A DNA stretch of 64,000 bases from Planosporangium mesophilum (GCF_016863255.1 NZ_BOON01000033.1:1-64000), one strand, 5' to 3'; counted from the first letter of the stretch, positions 30,193-40,421 are shown. Notes: a model not told the origin generated them from the sequence alone. A program made the numbers and translations.

Positions 30193-31671
30193 TCAGATCA
30201 GGCCTTCGTCGGCCAGGTGCACGTAGTCGAACTCGACCGGCTGGTCGTTGATGCCGGCGTTCGGCGGGGCGATCCAGCCGGCGAACTTGCCGTACTCGTA
30301 CTCGGGGATCATCAGCGACGCGACGTCCTGCCGGTCCTGCGGCGTGGGCAGCCACTCGTCGACCCGGGCCTCCCAGGTCGCCTCGTCGATGACCTCGCCC
30401 TGCGGGGTGATCCGGTGGCCGGCGTAGACGCCGACCTTGCGGTTGAAGCCCTCGTGCGGCAGGTACAGCCGCTCGTCGAGGCCGGCGTCCTCGAGCGCCT
30501 GGTTCCAGCGGCGGATGCCGTTGGCGCAGTCGGCCACGTACTCGTCGCGCAGGTCGAGGTTGAGCGCGCTCAGCATCGGTACCGTCTTGGTCCTGATCTC
30601 GCCGTCCTCGACGTAGCCCATCTCGCGGACCGCGTCGAGCAGGACGTGGTCATCCTTACGCCGGGTCTCCATCCAGCGGCCCTTGAGCCCGGAGCTGAAG
30701 TAGTTGCCGGCGTTGGTCGACTGCTCGGAACCGAACAGGTCCATCGAGACGGAGAACTGGAAGTTGAGGTACTTCTGGATCACGTCGAGCGGGATGCCGC
30801 CGTGCGGCAGGATGTCCGCGGTGCCGTGCTCCTTCATCAGCTCGGCGGTGCGCTCCAGCACCCGCTGCACGCCGGTGGTGCCCACGAACATGTGGTGGGC
30901 CTCCTCCTTGAGCATGAACTCGCAGGTGCGCGCCAGCGGGTCGAAGGCCGACTCCTTGAGCGTGCCGAGCTGGTACTTGCCGTCCCGGTCGGTGAAGTAC
31001 GTGAACATGAAGAACTGCAGCCAGTCGGTGGTCTCCTCGTTGAACGCGCCGAGGATGCGGGGCGCGTCGAGGTCGCCGGAGTTGCGCTTGAGCAGCTGCT
31101 CGGCCTCCTCGCGGCCCTCACGGCCGAAGTAGGCGTGCAGGAGGTAGACCATCGCCCACAGGTGGCGACCCTCCTCCACATTGACCTGGAACAGGTTGCG
31201 CAGGTCGTAGATGCTCGGCGCGGTGTTGCCGAGGACGCGCTGCTGCTCGACCGAGGCGGGCTCGGTGTCGCCCTGCACCACGATCAGCCGCATCAGGTCG
31301 GCCCGGTGCTCGCCCGGCACCTCCTGCCAGGCCGGCTCGCCCTTGTGCTTGCCAAAGTTGATCTTCCGGTCGGGGTCCCGCTCGGCGAGGAAGATGCCCC
31401 AGCGGTACTCGTCCATGGGAACGTGGTCGAAGTGCGCCCAGCCGTCGCGCCCCACGGCGACGGCGGTGCGCAGGTACACATCCTTGGTCGGCAGGGCCGG
31501 GCCGAGCTGCTTCCACCAGTCCAGGAACTTCGGCTGCCACCCTTCGAGCGCGCGCTGGAGGCGGCGGTCGCTGGCGAGGTCGACGTTGTTCGGGATGCGC
31601 TCGGTGTAGTCGACCCGACTGAGCGGCCCGGTGGGCGCCGGGGCGGCGCCGGTACGGGTGTCGATGCTCAT
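30193..31671 (-). CDS. boxB: Benzoyl-CoA 2,3-epoxidase subunit BoxB
   Basis: A 492-residue class I di-iron oxygenase. The carboxylate/histidine ligand pairs appear in QVNVEEGRHLWAMVYLLHAYFG and FMLKEEAHHMFVG. Segments such as YRWGIFLAERDPDRKINFG and ISTNAGNYFSSGLKG-like runs are typical of BoxB. It epoxidises benzoyl-CoA at C2-C3 with O2 and electrons from a reductase. It overlaps boxD upstream by ATGA (31668-31671), so the two form a separate two-gene operon from boxC. No BoxA reductase gene is present in the window. Confidence 0.93.
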   Translation of the reverse strand: MSIDTRTGAAPAPTGPLSRVDYTERIPNNVDLASDRRLQRALEGWQPKFLDWWKQLGPALPTKDVYLRTAVAVGRDGWAHFDHVPMDEYRWGIFLAERDPDRKINFGKHKGEPAWQEVPGEHRADLMRLIVVQGDTEPASVEQQRVLGNTAPSIYDLRNLFQVNVEEGRHLWAMVYLLHAYFGREGREEAEQLLKRNSGDLDAPRILGAFNEETTDWLQFFMFTYFTDRDGKYQLGTLKESAFDPLARTCEFMLKEEAHHMFVGTTGVQRVLERTAELMKEHGTADILPHGGIPLDVIQKYLNFQFSVSMDLFGSEQSTNAGNYFSSGLKGRWMETRRKDDHVLLDAVREMGYVEDGEIRTKTVPMLSALNLDLRDEYVADCANGIRRWNQALEDAGLDERLYLPHEGFNRKVGVYAGHRITPQGEVIDEATWEARVDEWLPTPQDRQDVASLMIPEYEYGKFAGWIAPPNAGINDQPVEFDYVHLADEGLI

Positions 31672-33257
31672 CGCTGCTCTCCTTCTACGTTTCGCTGTTC
31701 GTGGATCGTCGTAATCGCTTCGAGGACCGCCGGCCCGCCCTGGATCGCGGTGCGCTGGAGGTGGGCGTGGACGGCGCGCAGGCCGCCCTCCTCCTCGCCG
31801 CCGCCGGCGCGGCCGGGTCCGCCGTGGACGAGCTGGGGCATCGGGGTGCCGTGCCCGGTGGACTCCCCCGCGCTGTCGCGGTCGAGCACGAGGATGCGGC
31901 CGTGGTGGGCGGCAGCCCCGAGGACGACCTCACGGACGAAGTCGCCGTCGTACGAGACGACGGAGCCCGCCAGGGACCCCTCGCCGCGGGCGACCGTGTC
32001 GAGGAGGTCGCCGACGCCGCGGTACGGCAGCAGCGTGCTCACCGGCCCGAACGCCTCCACCTCGTGGGGCTCCGGCCGGGCCGGGTCGTCCACCCGCAGC
32101 AGCAGCGGGGACAGGAACGCGCCGCGCTCGGCGTCGGCACCGACCACGTCGACGGAGTTCGGGTCGCCGTACACGGTGGTACCCGCCGAGGCGAGCCTCG
32201 CGGCCGCGGCCCGGACGTCTTCGCGCTGGGCGAGACCGACCAGCGCGCCCATGGTCACGCCCGGTGCGCCGGGCGCGCCCACGACAACCTTCGCGAGCCT
32301 GGCTTCAACGGCCTGCGACACGGCGTCGATCAGGTTCGCCGTTACCAGCGCGCGGCGGATGGCGGTGCACTTCTGCCCGGCCTTGACCGTCATCTCGGTG
32401 ACGAGGGCGTCGGCGAACAGCTCGAACTCCGGCTGACCCGGTACCGCGTCCGGGCCGAGGATCGAGCAGTTGAGCGAGTCGGCCTCGGCGTTGAAGCGCG
32501 CCGAGCGGTGCGTGACCGCCGGGTCGCAACGCAGCCGGGCGGCGGTGGCCGCCGAGCCGGTGAACCCGATGTGGTCCTGCCCGCCGAGCAGGTCGAACAC
32601 GCCGGGGATGCTGCCGCTGACGAGCTGGATCGCCCCCGGCGGCAGGGCACCCGACTCCGCGATGATCCGTACCGCGTGCGCCGCGATGTACGCGGTCGGC
32701 GTCGCGGGCTTGACGATGGTCGGTACCCCGGCGAGCAGCGCGGGGGCGAACTTCTCCAGCATGCCCCAGACCGGGAAGTTGAACGCGTTGATCTGAAGGG
32801 CGATCCCGCGCGGGGTGGTGAGGATGTGCCGGCCCGCGAACGTGCCGCCCTTGCCCAGCGGTACCGGGTCGTCCTCGACGATCAGCGTGGAGTCGGGCAG
32901 ACCCTTGCGGCCGAGGCTGGCGTAGACCAGCGCGGTACCGATGCCGCCGTCCACGTCGACCGCGGCGTCGCGCCGGGTCGCACCGGCCCGCGCCGACAGG
33001 TCGTACAGCTCCTGCTTGCGCTCCTGGAGCGCCTGGGCGACCGCCTTCAACGCGGCGGCCCGCTGCGGGAAGGTCAGCTCACCGAGCCCGGCCAGGCCGG
33101 TGCCGCGCGCGTACGCCACGGCCCCGGCGAGGTCGAGCCCCTCACTGCTGACCCGGGTGACGGTCGCGCCGGTCACCGCGTCGGCGATCGGGGTACCCTC
33201 GCCGGCGCCGCCGCGCCAGGCACCGCAGAGGTAGCTCGGCAACGTCTCGATGCTCAT
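31668..33257 (-). CDS. boxD: 3,4-dehydroadipyl-CoA semialdehyde dehydrogenase (BoxD)
   Basis: A 529-residue aldehyde dehydrogenase-fold protein. It has the cofactor-binding segment INAFNFPVWGMLEKF, the GFTGSAATA region, and the catalytic Cys in TVKAGQKCTAIRR. It matches the ALDH half of PaaZ but lacks PaaZ's C-terminal hydratase, which fits BoxD. It oxidises 3,4-didehydroadipyl-CoA semialdehyde with NADP+. The start ATG at 33257 gives SIETLPSYLCGAW. First gene of the boxDB operon; its upstream region holds the TGCTACAAAC motif shared with boxC. Confidence 0.88.
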   Translation of the reverse strand: MSIETLPSYLCGAWRGGAGEGTPIADAVTGATVTRVSSEGLDLAGAVAYARGTGLAGLGELTFPQRAAALKAVAQALQERKQELYDLSARAGATRRDAAVDVDGGIGTALVYASLGRKGLPDSTLIVEDDPVPLGKGGTFAGRHILTTPRGIALQINAFNFPVWGMLEKFAPALLAGVPTIVKPATPTAYIAAHAVRIIAESGALPPGAIQLVSGSIPGVFDLLGGQDHIGFTGSAATAARLRCDPAVTHRSARFNAEADSLNCSILGPDAVPGQPEFELFADALVTEMTVKAGQKCTAIRRALVTANLIDAVSQAVEARLAKVVVGAPGAPGVTMGALVGLAQREDVRAAAARLASAGTTVYGDPNSVDVVGADAERGAFLSPLLLRVDDPARPEPHEVEAFGPVSTLLPYRGVGDLLDTVARGEGSLAGSVVSYDGDFVREVVLGAAAHHGRILVLDRDSAGESTGHGTPMPQLVHGGPGRAGGGEEEGGLRAVHAHLQRTAIQGGPAVLEAITTIHEQRNVEGEQR

Positions 33258-33359
33258 CCCTCGCTCCGGACGTGGTCTCGCGCAGCATCGCCGCGTTCCT
33301 CAGCTGGACCTTCGCTCACGCCCCCAAATCTGCCACACTTTCATTGCGTAGCGGAAGAC

Positions 33360-33369
33360 GTTTGTAGCA
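33360..33369 (-). promoter_or_regulatory. TGCTACAAAC motif upstream of boxD
   Basis: This minus-strand decamer is identical to the one at 29095-29104 upstream of boxC. The 116-bp interval between desD and boxD (33258-33373) is locally A+T-richer around it. At the phase seen in boxC, the -35 position here would be CTTCCG, a poor box, so the boxD promoter may need an activator. Confidence 0.5.
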
Positions 33370-33373
33370 AATT

Positions 33374-35206
33374 TTATGCCCCGGATCTCTGTCCGCGCTC
33401 GTCCTGACGCCCGCCGGCGTACCGGGCGATGGGGTTGGCGAGCGTGCCGACCAGTTGGAGCGCCCCGGCGGGGTCGGCCAGGTCGACCATCTGCTGGTTG
33501 TTGCGCAGTTGCAGCCGGTTCAGACACGACAGGGCGAACCGCTCGGCGAACAGGCTGGACCGGTCGAACCGGTCGGCCAGCTGCGGAGTGGACTCCTGGT
33601 AGTCGGTGACGCAGGCGGCGACGGTGTGCCAGAAGGTGTCGGAGCCCAGGACGCCGTCCGCGTCGAGGATCGCGGCGAGGAACCGGAAGAAGCAGTCGAA
33701 GACGTCCGTGAAGATCGACAGCACCTTGAGGTCGTCCGGGACGGCGGCGCGGATGCGCTCGACACCCGCGGGCAGGGCCGCGTCGGGGTTCATGACGGCG
33801 ATCTCCTCGGCGATGTCCTTGAGGAAGACCCGCCGCGGCACGCCCCGCTCGTCCAGCACCAGGATGACGTTCTCCCCGTGCGGCATGAAGACGAGGTCGT
33901 ACGCGTAGAAGCAGTGCAGCAGCGGCGTCAGGTAGGCGTCGAGGTACCGGCGCAGCCAGGCTCCGGGTTCGAGGCCCGAGCCGGCGACGAGCGCGCCGAC
34001 GAACGACCGCCCGTCGGCGTCGACGTGCAGCAGCGAGGCCATCGTCACCGGTCGCTCCCCCGGCTCCAGCAGCGGTACCGGACTCTCCCGCCACAGCGCG
34101 GCGAGCATCTTGCGGTACGCCGACCCCTTGGACGTGGCGGCCTCGTACTGATCGTGGTGGTAGCCGACGGCCGCCCGCTCGCGCAGGATGCTCACACCGG
34201 TCCGCTTCAGCACCTCGTCACCGGCGATCAGGTTCGCGAGCCAGTCGTTGATGGCGGGGGTGGCCGCCATGTACTCGGCGGACAGGCCCCGCAGGAACCC
34301 CATGTTGAGCACGGACAGGGCGGTCTTCACGTAGTGCCCGGACGGATGGGCGGTGTTGAAGAACGTCCGGATCGACTGCTGCGCCAGGTACTCGTCGTCA
34401 CCCTCGCCCAGGCACACGATCGCGCGTCGCGCGATGTCGCCGGCGAAGGTGACCGCGAGCCTGTTCCACCACTGCCACGGGTGTACCGGGATCAGGCGGT
34501 AGTCGTCGAGGTCGAGCCCGAGCGCCGCCATGGTGCCGGCGAACCGGCGCAGGGTCGCCGGCCCTAGCTCGGCTTCGACCAGGCCCTCGTAGTCGAGGCC
34601 GGAGCCGCTGGTGAACGTGGTCCGGTCGCGGCGCGCGGCCAGCCAGATCAGGCGTACCGGGCTTGCGGCTTCGGGCGCGTACGAGCGGTACTCGGCGGCG
34701 TCGAAGCCGAGCCGGCCGTTGTTGGCGACAAAACAGGGGTGCCCCTCGGTCATGCCGGTCTCCACCGCCTGGAAGTCGGCCCGGGCGAGGTCGGCGGCGC
34801 TCACCGGAGGCTTGGCAAGCTTGAAGGCGCTGCTGGCCAGGGTGCTGCTGATCTCCTCCAGGTACACCGGCAGGATCCGCTCGTCGAGGCCCAACGTCCC
34901 CCGTAGCTCCAGGATCAGCTCGAGCGCGTCGAGCGGAAGCTCCGCTCCCGCTTGTGGACCGGTGAGCCGGTACCTGCTGATGCTGTCGGCGTCGATCTGC
35001 CAGTGGTCGAGCGTCAGCACCCGGGCCCGGAACCGGTACTCCACGGCGCCGTCGTCGCCGGTGACGGTGTAACGACCCGGCGCAAGCAGAGACGGGGTGA
35101 GCAGCCGCTCGTGCGCGAACTCGGCGAGCGCCTTGCGGACCAGCAGCCGGTTGGCGCGGTCCCAGTGCTGCGGGGTGAGGTGGGCCACGGCGTCGGTGGG
35201 CTTCAT
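33374..35206 (-). CDS. desD: Desferrioxamine-type NIS siderophore synthetase (DesD, IucA/IucC family)
   Basis: A 610-residue NRPS-independent siderophore synthetase. The IucA/IucC core shows GHPCFVANNGRLGF, YRLIPVHPWQWWN and the ATP-site stretch HPSGHYVKTALSVLNMG. FMPHGENVILVLD and FLKDIAEEI belong to the C-terminal FhuF-like region. DesD condenses N-hydroxy-N-succinylcadaverine units into a macrocyclic or linear trihydroxamate. Its ATG overlaps the desC stop. It is the last gene of an iron-regulated operon running from 40334 down to 33374. Confidence 0.92.
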   Translation of the reverse strand: MKPTDAVAHLTPQHWDRANRLLVRKALAEFAHERLLTPSLLAPGRYTVTGDDGAVEYRFRARVLTLDHWQIDADSISRYRLTGPQAGAELPLDALELILELRGTLGLDERILPVYLEEISSTLASSAFKLAKPPVSAADLARADFQAVETGMTEGHPCFVANNGRLGFDAAEYRSYAPEAASPVRLIWLAARRDRTTFTSGSGLDYEGLVEAELGPATLRRFAGTMAALGLDLDDYRLIPVHPWQWWNRLAVTFAGDIARRAIVCLGEGDDEYLAQQSIRTFFNTAHPSGHYVKTALSVLNMGFLRGLSAEYMAATPAINDWLANLIAGDEVLKRTGVSILRERAAVGYHHDQYEAATSKGSAYRKMLAALWRESPVPLLEPGERPVTMASLLHVDADGRSFVGALVAGSGLEPGAWLRRYLDAYLTPLLHCFYAYDLVFMPHGENVILVLDERGVPRRVFLKDIAEEIAVMNPDAALPAGVERIRAAVPDDLKVLSIFTDVFDCFFRFLAAILDADGVLGSDTFWHTVAACVTDYQESTPQLADRFDRSSLFAERFALSCLNRLQLRNNQQMVDLADPAGALQLVGTLANPIARYAGGRQDERGQRSGA

Positions 35207-35763
35207 GCGTGCGCTCCTCGGGCGGCCTCGTACTGCTCGCGGGTGCAGATGCTCAGGTAGGCGGTCTTGTTCGGCAGACGGACCGTGTTCACGACGCGGA
35301 AACCGACGTACGCGTTGAGCGCGTGGACGGCCGTGTTGCGCACGTCGGGCTCGACCACGACGCGGCGGGTCCGCGGGTCGGCGAAGAGCAGCTCCATGAC
35401 GGTGACGATGACGGCGCGGGTGAAGCCGGCTACGGGGGTGTCGGTCGGCGCGACCAGGAAGTGCATGCCGACGTCGCCGGGCTGGACCGGGTACACGCCG
35501 CCGAGCTCGTGGTGCGGGTCGTAGCGCTCGACGAGGAACGCCGGACGACCCTCGTGCAGCCCGAGCAGGGCGTCGTGGCCGGGTCGCGCCGCGACGGTCT
35601 GGTATTCGCGGACCACGTCCGCGAGGGTGGCCTGCTGCATCAGCCAGTACGCGGACCTGGGGTGGGTGACCCAGCGGTGCAGCAGATCGGCGTCGGCGAC
35701 CGGGTCGACGGCGCGGAGCGTGAACTCGCCGAGCCGCTGGTGGGCGTGGGTGAAGACGGTCAT
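35203..35763 (-). CDS. desC: Acyl-CoA N-acyltransferase (DesC, GNAT fold)
   Basis: A 186-residue GNAT-like acyltransferase of the siderophore (IucB/DesC) group. The segments [20 protein letters not shown] and [21 protein letters not shown] are characteristic. It transfers a succinyl or acetyl group to N-hydroxycadaverine. The ATG at 35763 overlaps the desB stop (35760), and its own stop overlaps desD, so desB-desC-desD are translationally coupled. Confidence 0.9.
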   Translation of the reverse strand: MTVFTHAHQRLGEFTLRAVDPVADADLLHRWVTHPRSAYWLMQQATLADVVREYQTVAARPGHDALLGLHEGRPAFLVERYDPHHELGGVYPVQPGDVGMHFLVAPTDTPVAGFTRAVIVTVMELLFADPRTRRVVVEPDVRNTAVHALNAYVGFRVVNTVRLPNKTAYLSICTREQYEAARGAHA

Positions 35764-37031
35764 ACGGGGGCCCCGAACTCCTGGAAGGCGATGGACTTCT
35801 CGATCGGGTAGTGCTCGCGGCCGAGCATGTCGCGGATGATGCAGGAGTTGCGGTACGCGGCCATGCCCAGGTCGGGCGCGGTGAAGCCGTGGGTGTGCAG
35901 CTCCGCGTTCTGCACGTAGATCGCCCGGCCGGCCGCGTCGACGCGGTAGTCGCGCCGGACCGCGAGCCGGCCGGCCTCGTCCCAGGCGAGGCGGTCCGTC
36001 AGCGGCGCGAGGAACGCCGGGACCTGGTACCGGTACCCGGTGGCGAGGACGAGGCCCTGGGTCTGGAGCGTGAAGTCCCGCCCCTGCTCGGTCTGGCGCA
36101 GGTCGAGGGTGTACGTGCCGCTCGCGGCGTCGTGCCGGGCACCGGTGAGGGCCGTGTTCGTCATCAGCCGGGTGCGGCACGGGCCGGCGTGGCTCTTCTG
36201 GTACAGCAGGTCGAAGATGTCGCTGACGAGGTCGGCGTTGATTCCCTTGTACAGGCCGTGCTGGGTGACCAGGAGCCGGTCGCGGGTCGCGGCGGGCAGC
36301 GCGTGGAAGTAGTCGATGTAGTCCGGGGAGGTCAGCTCCAGCGTCAGCTTGGTGTACTCGAGCGGGAAGAAGCGCGGCGACCGGGTGGCCCAGATCAGCT
36401 CGTACCCGTGACGGTCGATCTCGGAGAGCAGGTCGTGGTAGATCTCGGCGGCGCTCTGTCCACTGCCGATGATCGTGATGCTCTCCCTGGCCTGGAGCGC
36501 CGCCTTGCTGTCGAGGTAGCGGGAGCTGTGGACGGCGTCGTCGCCCAGGTCACGGCAGGCGTCGGGCAGGTACGGCGGGGTCCCGGTCCCGAGCACGAGG
36601 CGCCTGCCACGGTAGGTGGCCCGCTCCGTGTGGACCACGTACGCCTGGTCGGCCTCGTCGTACTCGACGGTGGTGACGGTTTGTCCGAAGTGGATGTTGC
36701 GTAGCTTCGAGGCCGCCCAGTGGCAGTAGTCGCGGTACTCGCTGCGCAGCGGGAAGAAGCTCTCCCGGATGTAGAACCCGTAGAGGCGGCCGGCCTCCTT
36801 GAGGTAGTTCAGGAACGAGAACTCCGAGGTCGGGTCGGCCAGGCTGACCAGGTCGGCCAGGAACGGCACCTGGAGCGTGGCGCCCTCCAGGAGCATGCCG
36901 GGGTGCCAGTCGAAGGCCGGCCGGCTCTCCAGGAACACCCCGTCGAGCTCGTCGATCGGATCGGTCAGGCAGGCGAGGCCCAGGTTGAACGGGCCGAGCC
37001 CGATGGCGACGAAATCATGAGGCTTGGGCAA
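35760..37031 (-). CDS. desB: Cadaverine/lysine N-monooxygenase (DesB)
   Basis: A flavin-dependent N-hydroxylating monooxygenase of about 423 residues. FAD binding is [15 protein letters not shown], the NADPH site is [18 protein letters not shown], and the C-terminal motif is LVLATGYRY. It hydroxylates the terminal amine of cadaverine. The TTG at 37031 is chosen because GGGAGG lies 5 bases upstream; the GTG at 37052, seven codons earlier, has no SD and lies inside desA. Either way the gene overlaps the 3' end of desA. Confidence 0.88.
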   Translation of the reverse strand: MPKPHDFVAIGLGPFNLGLACLTDPIDELDGVFLESRPAFDWHPGMLLEGATLQVPFLADLVSLADPTSEFSFLNYLKEAGRLYGFYIRESFFPLRSEYRDYCHWAASKLRNIHFGQTVTTVEYDEADQAYVVHTERATYRGRRLVLGTGTPPYLPDACRDLGDDAVHSSRYLDSKAALQARESITIIGSGQSAAEIYHDLLSEIDRHGYELIWATRSPRFFPLEYTKLTLELTSPDYIDYFHALPAATRDRLLVTQHGLYKGINADLVSDIFDLLYQKSHAGPCRTRLMTNTALTGARHDAASGTYTLDLRQTEQGRDFTLQTQGLVLATGYRYQVPAFLAPLTDRLAWDEAGRLAVRRDYRVDAAGRAIYVQNAELHTHGFTAPDLGMAAYRNSCIIRDMLGREHYPIEKSIAFQEFGAPV

Positions 37032-38493
37032 GGCTGCCTCCCAGGTAGTCACGGGCGTGCCCGGCGACGAGGTCGAGGACGTCGGCGACGTCGGATACCG
37101 AGGTGTCGGGGTTGAGCAGCGTGAACTTCAGGTGGTGACGACCGTCGACGACCGTGCCGGCGATGACGGCCTCACCGGAGGCGGAGAGTGCGGCGCGGGC
37201 GTGCAGGTTGGCCCGGTCGATCAGCCCCGGGGCCACCGATTCGCCCGGCACGTAGCGGAAGACCAGCGTGCTGAGCTGCGGCCTGCTCACCACCTCGAAG
37301 CGGGGATCGGCGTCGAGCAGGTGCCACGCCTCCTCCGCCCGGTCGACGACGGCGTCGAACAACTCCCCCACGGCGTCCGGGCCCATGATGCGCAGGGTCA
37401 GCCACAGCTTGAGCGCATCGAACCGCCGCGTGGTCTGGATGCTCTTGTCGACCTGATTGGGGATGCGCTCGGCGGTGCTGCGCGCCGGGTTGAGGTAGTC
37501 GGCGTGGTAGGTCACGTGCCTCAGCGTCGCCCGGTCGCGTACCAGCACCGCGCTCGAACTGACCGGCTGGAAGAAGGACTTGTGGTAGTCGACGGTCACC
37601 GAGTCGGCCCGCTCGATCCCGGCCAGCAGGTGCCGCCGCCGCGAGACCAGCAGCCCGCAGCCGTACGCCGCGTCGACGTGCAGCCACACCCCGGTCCGCT
37701 GGCACACCTCGGCGATCTGAGGCAGCGGGTCGATGCTGCCGAAGTCGGTGGTACCGGCGGTCGCGACGACGGCCATCGGTACGAGGCCGCGCCGGCGGCA
37801 GCGGCCGAGTTCCCGGGCGAGCGCGTCGTCCCGCATCCGCCGGTCGGCGTCGGACGGCACCGCGATCACGGCGTCCTCGCCGAGCCCCAGCAGCGCGGCC
37901 GCCTTCACCACGCTGAAGTGCGCACACTCGGAGGCGAGGACGCACAGTCGCGGCAGGATGTCGGCCCGGGGCAGGCCGTCCTTCTCCATCAGCCGGCACG
38001 TCTCGTCCCGCGCCAGCAGCATGGCCTGGAGGTTGGACTGGGTACCGCCGCTGGTGAAGACGCCGTCGGCGGCCGGGCCGAGTCCGATCCGCTCCGCGGT
38101 CCAGTCGATCAGGCGGCGTTCGATCAGTGTGCCGCCGGCGCTCTGGTCCCAGGTGTCGAGCGAGGAGTTGACCGCCGACAGGACGGCCTCGCCGAGCAGG
38201 GCCGGGATCACCACCGGGCAGTTGAGGTGCGCGAGGTAGCGGGGGTGGTGGAAGTAGACGGCGTCGCGCAGGTAGACGCGCTCCAGTTCGTCGAGCGCGG
38301 CGGCCGGGTCACCCAGCGGGCGCTCCAGGTCGATCGCGGCGACCTCCGGGGCGAGCCGGTCGGCGGTGATCCCGGTGAACGGCCGGTCCTGTGTGGACAG
38401 GCGGGACGCCACCCGGTCGACGCCGGCGAGCACGTCGCGCCGGTAGCGGGCGGCGTTGCGGTCGTTGAGCAGGTACGGGCTGCTACCGGTCAC
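37015..38493 (-). CDS. desA: PLP-dependent lysine decarboxylase (DesA)
   Basis: A 492-residue group II decarboxylase. The pyridoxal-phosphate lysine is in [18 protein letters not shown], the cofactor Asp is in [11 protein letters not shown], and the substrate-side motif is [14 protein letters not shown]. It makes cadaverine from lysine, the first committed step of desferrioxamine biosynthesis. The start GTG at 38493 overlaps the 3' end of the siderophore-interacting protein gene by 11 bases, keeping the operon coupled. Confidence 0.9.
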   Translation of the reverse strand: MTGSSPYLLNDRNAARYRRDVLAGVDRVASRLSTQDRPFTGITADRLAPEVAAIDLERPLGDPAAALDELERVYLRDAVYFHHPRYLAHLNCPVVIPALLGEAVLSAVNSSLDTWDQSAGGTLIERRLIDWTAERIGLGPAADGVFTSGGTQSNLQAMLLARDETCRLMEKDGLPRADILPRLCVLASECAHFSVVKAAALLGLGEDAVIAVPSDADRRMRDDALARELGRCRRRGLVPMAVVATAGTTDFGSIDPLPQIAEVCQRTGVWLHVDAAYGCGLLVSRRRHLLAGIERADSVTVDYHKSFFQPVSSSAVLVRDRATLRHVTYHADYLNPARSTAERIPNQVDKSIQTTRRFDALKLWLTLRIMGPDAVGELFDAVVDRAEEAWHLLDADPRFEVVSRPQLSTLVFRYVPGESVAPGLIDRANLHARAALSASGEAVIAGTVVDGRHHLKFTLLNPDTSVSDVADVLDLVAGHARDYLGGSLAQAS

Positions 38494-39331
38494 CGGGCGT
38501 CCTCTCGGTGAGGGCCTCGGTCAGCAGGTCCTCTTCGGACGATCCCCGGCGCCAGTAGCCGGTGAAGGTGACCCGGTCCCGGCCGAACCCGCGCTCGCCG
38601 ACCAGGTGGCGGCGCAGGGCCCGTACGGTCCCGGCCTCCCCCGCGATCCAGGCGTACGGGGTGCCGGTGGGCAGGTGGGCGGCGCGTACCGCGTCGAGCA
38701 CCGACGGGCATCCGGCGACCTCCCGGACCAGCCAGGTGACCATGACGTCGGCGGCCTCGGTGGGCAGGTCGCGGATGTCCGCCGCGTGCGCGACCTCGAC
38801 CCAGACCCGGGCCCGGGTGCCGGCCGGCAGCCAGGACAGGATGCCGGCGACGGCCGGCAGCGCGGTCTCGTCGCCCGCCAGCAGCACCCAGCCGGTACCG
38901 GCCGGCGGGCGGAAGTCGACGCCGCCGTTGTCCTCGACGACCGGGGCAAGGACGGTCACCCGGTCGCCGGACAGGGCACGGGTCGCCCAGCGGGAGGCCG
39001 GGCCGGCCTCGCCGTGCAGGGCGAAGTCCACATCGAACTCTCCCGGGTCGTGGCGCTGCTCGCGCACGGTGTACGAGCGCATGACGGCCCGTACGGTCGG
39101 GTCCATGGCCCGCCACCGCGCGAACCAGTCGTCGCCGGTGGGCACGACCGGACTGGCCTGGTACGGGTGCGGCAGGAACAGCTTGAAGCGCTGGTCGCGG
39201 CCGCCGCTGGCGAGGTCGACCAGGCCGGGGGCGCCGAAGGTGATGCGGACCATGGAGGTGCCGACGCGCTCGGTGCGCACGACCCGCACGTCGAAGAAGC
39301 GGTACGGGGCGGTGGTGACGGCGGTCGTCAT
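38483..39331 (-). CDS. Siderophore-interacting protein (NADPH-dependent ferric-siderophore reductase)
   Basis: A 282-residue FAD-binding ViuB/YqjH-type reductase. FAD contacts are in MRSYTVREQR, nucleotide contacts in LLAGDETALPAVAGIL, and the C-terminal stretch is YAWIAGEAGTVRALRRHLV. It frees iron from imported ferric siderophore by reduction to Fe(II) in the cytoplasm. The gene sits between the binding lipoprotein (one base between its stop and this ATG) and desA, linking uptake and synthesis in one operon. Confidence 0.9.
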   Translation of the reverse strand: MTTAVTTAPYRFFDVRVVRTERVGTSMVRITFGAPGLVDLASGGRDQRFKLFLPHPYQASPVVPTGDDWFARWRAMDPTVRAVMRSYTVREQRHDPGEFDVDFALHGEAGPASRWATRALSGDRVTVLAPVVEDNGGVDFRPPAGTGWVLLAGDETALPAVAGILSWLPAGTRARVWVEVAHAADIRDLPTEAADVMVTWLVREVAGCPSVLDAVRAAHLPTGTPYAWIAGEAGTVRALRRHLVGERGFGRDRVTFTGYWRRGSSEEDLLTEALTERTPGDR

Positions 39332-39332
39332 G

Positions 39333-40334
39333 TCATGCCACCTTCCGGGCGCTCCGCAGCGCCGTGGCGAGGGCCTCCACGAGCGGCGCGCAGCCGGCGT
39401 GGCTGAAGCGGGGTTCGCTCAGCCAGGGGACGACCTGGCCGGCCTTGACGGCGGGCAGGTTCGACCAGGTCGGCTTGGCGACCAGGTCCGGCGGCTGCAG
39501 GGCGGCGGTACGGCTGTCGAGCAGGATCAGGTCGGCCCGGTACCTGTCGGCGTTCTCCCAGCTCAGATTCTCGAAGAAGCCACCGGTGACGTTGGTCGGG
39601 ACGACGAAGTCGACCCCGAGTTCGCGGAAGTAGCTCAGGTCCGCGTACACGTCGGGGTCGGAGACGTAGAGCAGGTCGGCGCTGGCGGAGGCGGCCATGA
39701 CCGTGAGGCCGCCGGCCGCCGCGGCCGCCGTGCGCAGCGTCTCGCTCGCGCGGTCGAAACGCGCCTTGGCCTCGGTGACGCGCGCGGCCTCGAGGTCCGC
39801 GCCGAGGGCCGCGGCGAGATCGGCATAGCGCTGGATCACCTTCGGCAGGGAGACCTTGGCGACGGTGAACGCGACGCTCGGGGCCAGGGCCAGGATCTTG
39901 TCCTTGCTGTTGTCCGGCACGAACCACAGGGCGCCCGGCTGGTACATGTTCGTGACGAGCAGTTCGGGGCGCAGGGCCGCGTACCTCTCGAGGCTGAACT
40001 CGCCCCAGGCGTTGCCCAGGACCGTGAGCTTGTCCACGTCGAGGTCGCCGGCGAGCGGGTCGGGCCTGCCGTCGGCGCGTTTCGTGGGGCCGAAGACGCC
40101 GGCGATCCGGTCGCCGGCCCCGAAGTCCCGCAGGGCCGCGGCCGAGCCGACGTAGGCGACGACGCGTTGCGGTCGGCCGGCCGCGGTCGCCTGCTGGCCG
40201 CGGTCGTCGGTGAATGACCAGGAGCCGTCGCCCGAAGCTCTGCCTCCGCCGCAGGCCGTCATCAGCGCACCCAGGCCGAGCGCGCCGGCGGTGGATAACA
40301 GGCCGCGCCGGGACAGGCGAAGGTGTTCGGGCAT
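39333..40334 (-). CDS. Iron-siderophore ABC transporter substrate-binding lipoprotein
   Basis: A 333-residue class III periplasmic-binding-type lipoprotein. The N-terminus has a twin-arginine motif (SRRGLLSTAGALGLG) and the lipobox LMTAC, so it is exported folded and anchored outside the membrane. The mature part has the FepB/FhuD fold pattern (PQRVVAYVGSAAALRDFG). It should bind ferric desferrioxamine and pass it to the permeases encoded divergently. First gene of the minus-strand operon behind the iron box at 40403-40421. Confidence 0.9.
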   Translation of the reverse strand: MPEHLRLSRRGLLSTAGALGLGALMTACGGGRASGDGSWSFTDDRGQQATAAGRPQRVVAYVGSAAALRDFGAGDRIAGVFGPTKRADGRPDPLAGDLDVDKLTVLGNAWGEFSLERYAALRPELLVTNMYQPGALWFVPDNSKDKILALAPSVAFTVAKVSLPKVIQRYADLAAALGADLEAARVTEAKARFDRASETLRTAAAAAGGLTVMAASASADLLYVSDPDVYADLSYFRELGVDFVVPTNVTGGFFENLSWENADRYRADLILLDSRTAALQPPDLVAKPTWSNLPAVKAGQVVPWLSEPRFSHAGCAPLVEALATALRSARKVA

Positions 40335-40402
40335 GACGGTGCCTCCCTCTTCCGGGATCGATTCAGTGGCTTCGGGGCCGTGACTCCGGCGCCCACGTCA
40401 AC

Positions 40403-40421
40403 TAAGGTTAGCCTTACCTAA
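40403..40421. promoter_or_regulatory. IdeR/DmdR iron box
   Basis: TAAGGTTAGCCTTACCTAA closely fits the 19-bp actinobacterial iron-box consensus TTAGGTTAGGCTAACCTAA. It lies between the divergent siderophore operon (starts 40334) and the permease operon (starts 40466). An Fe(II)-loaded DtxR-family repressor bound here would shut both directions when iron is plentiful. Confidence 0.88.

Noticed and set aside
31668-33257. BoxD considered as PaaZ
   Set aside because: The C-terminal MaoC-type hydratase of PaaZ is absent, and the gene is fused in an operon with boxB.
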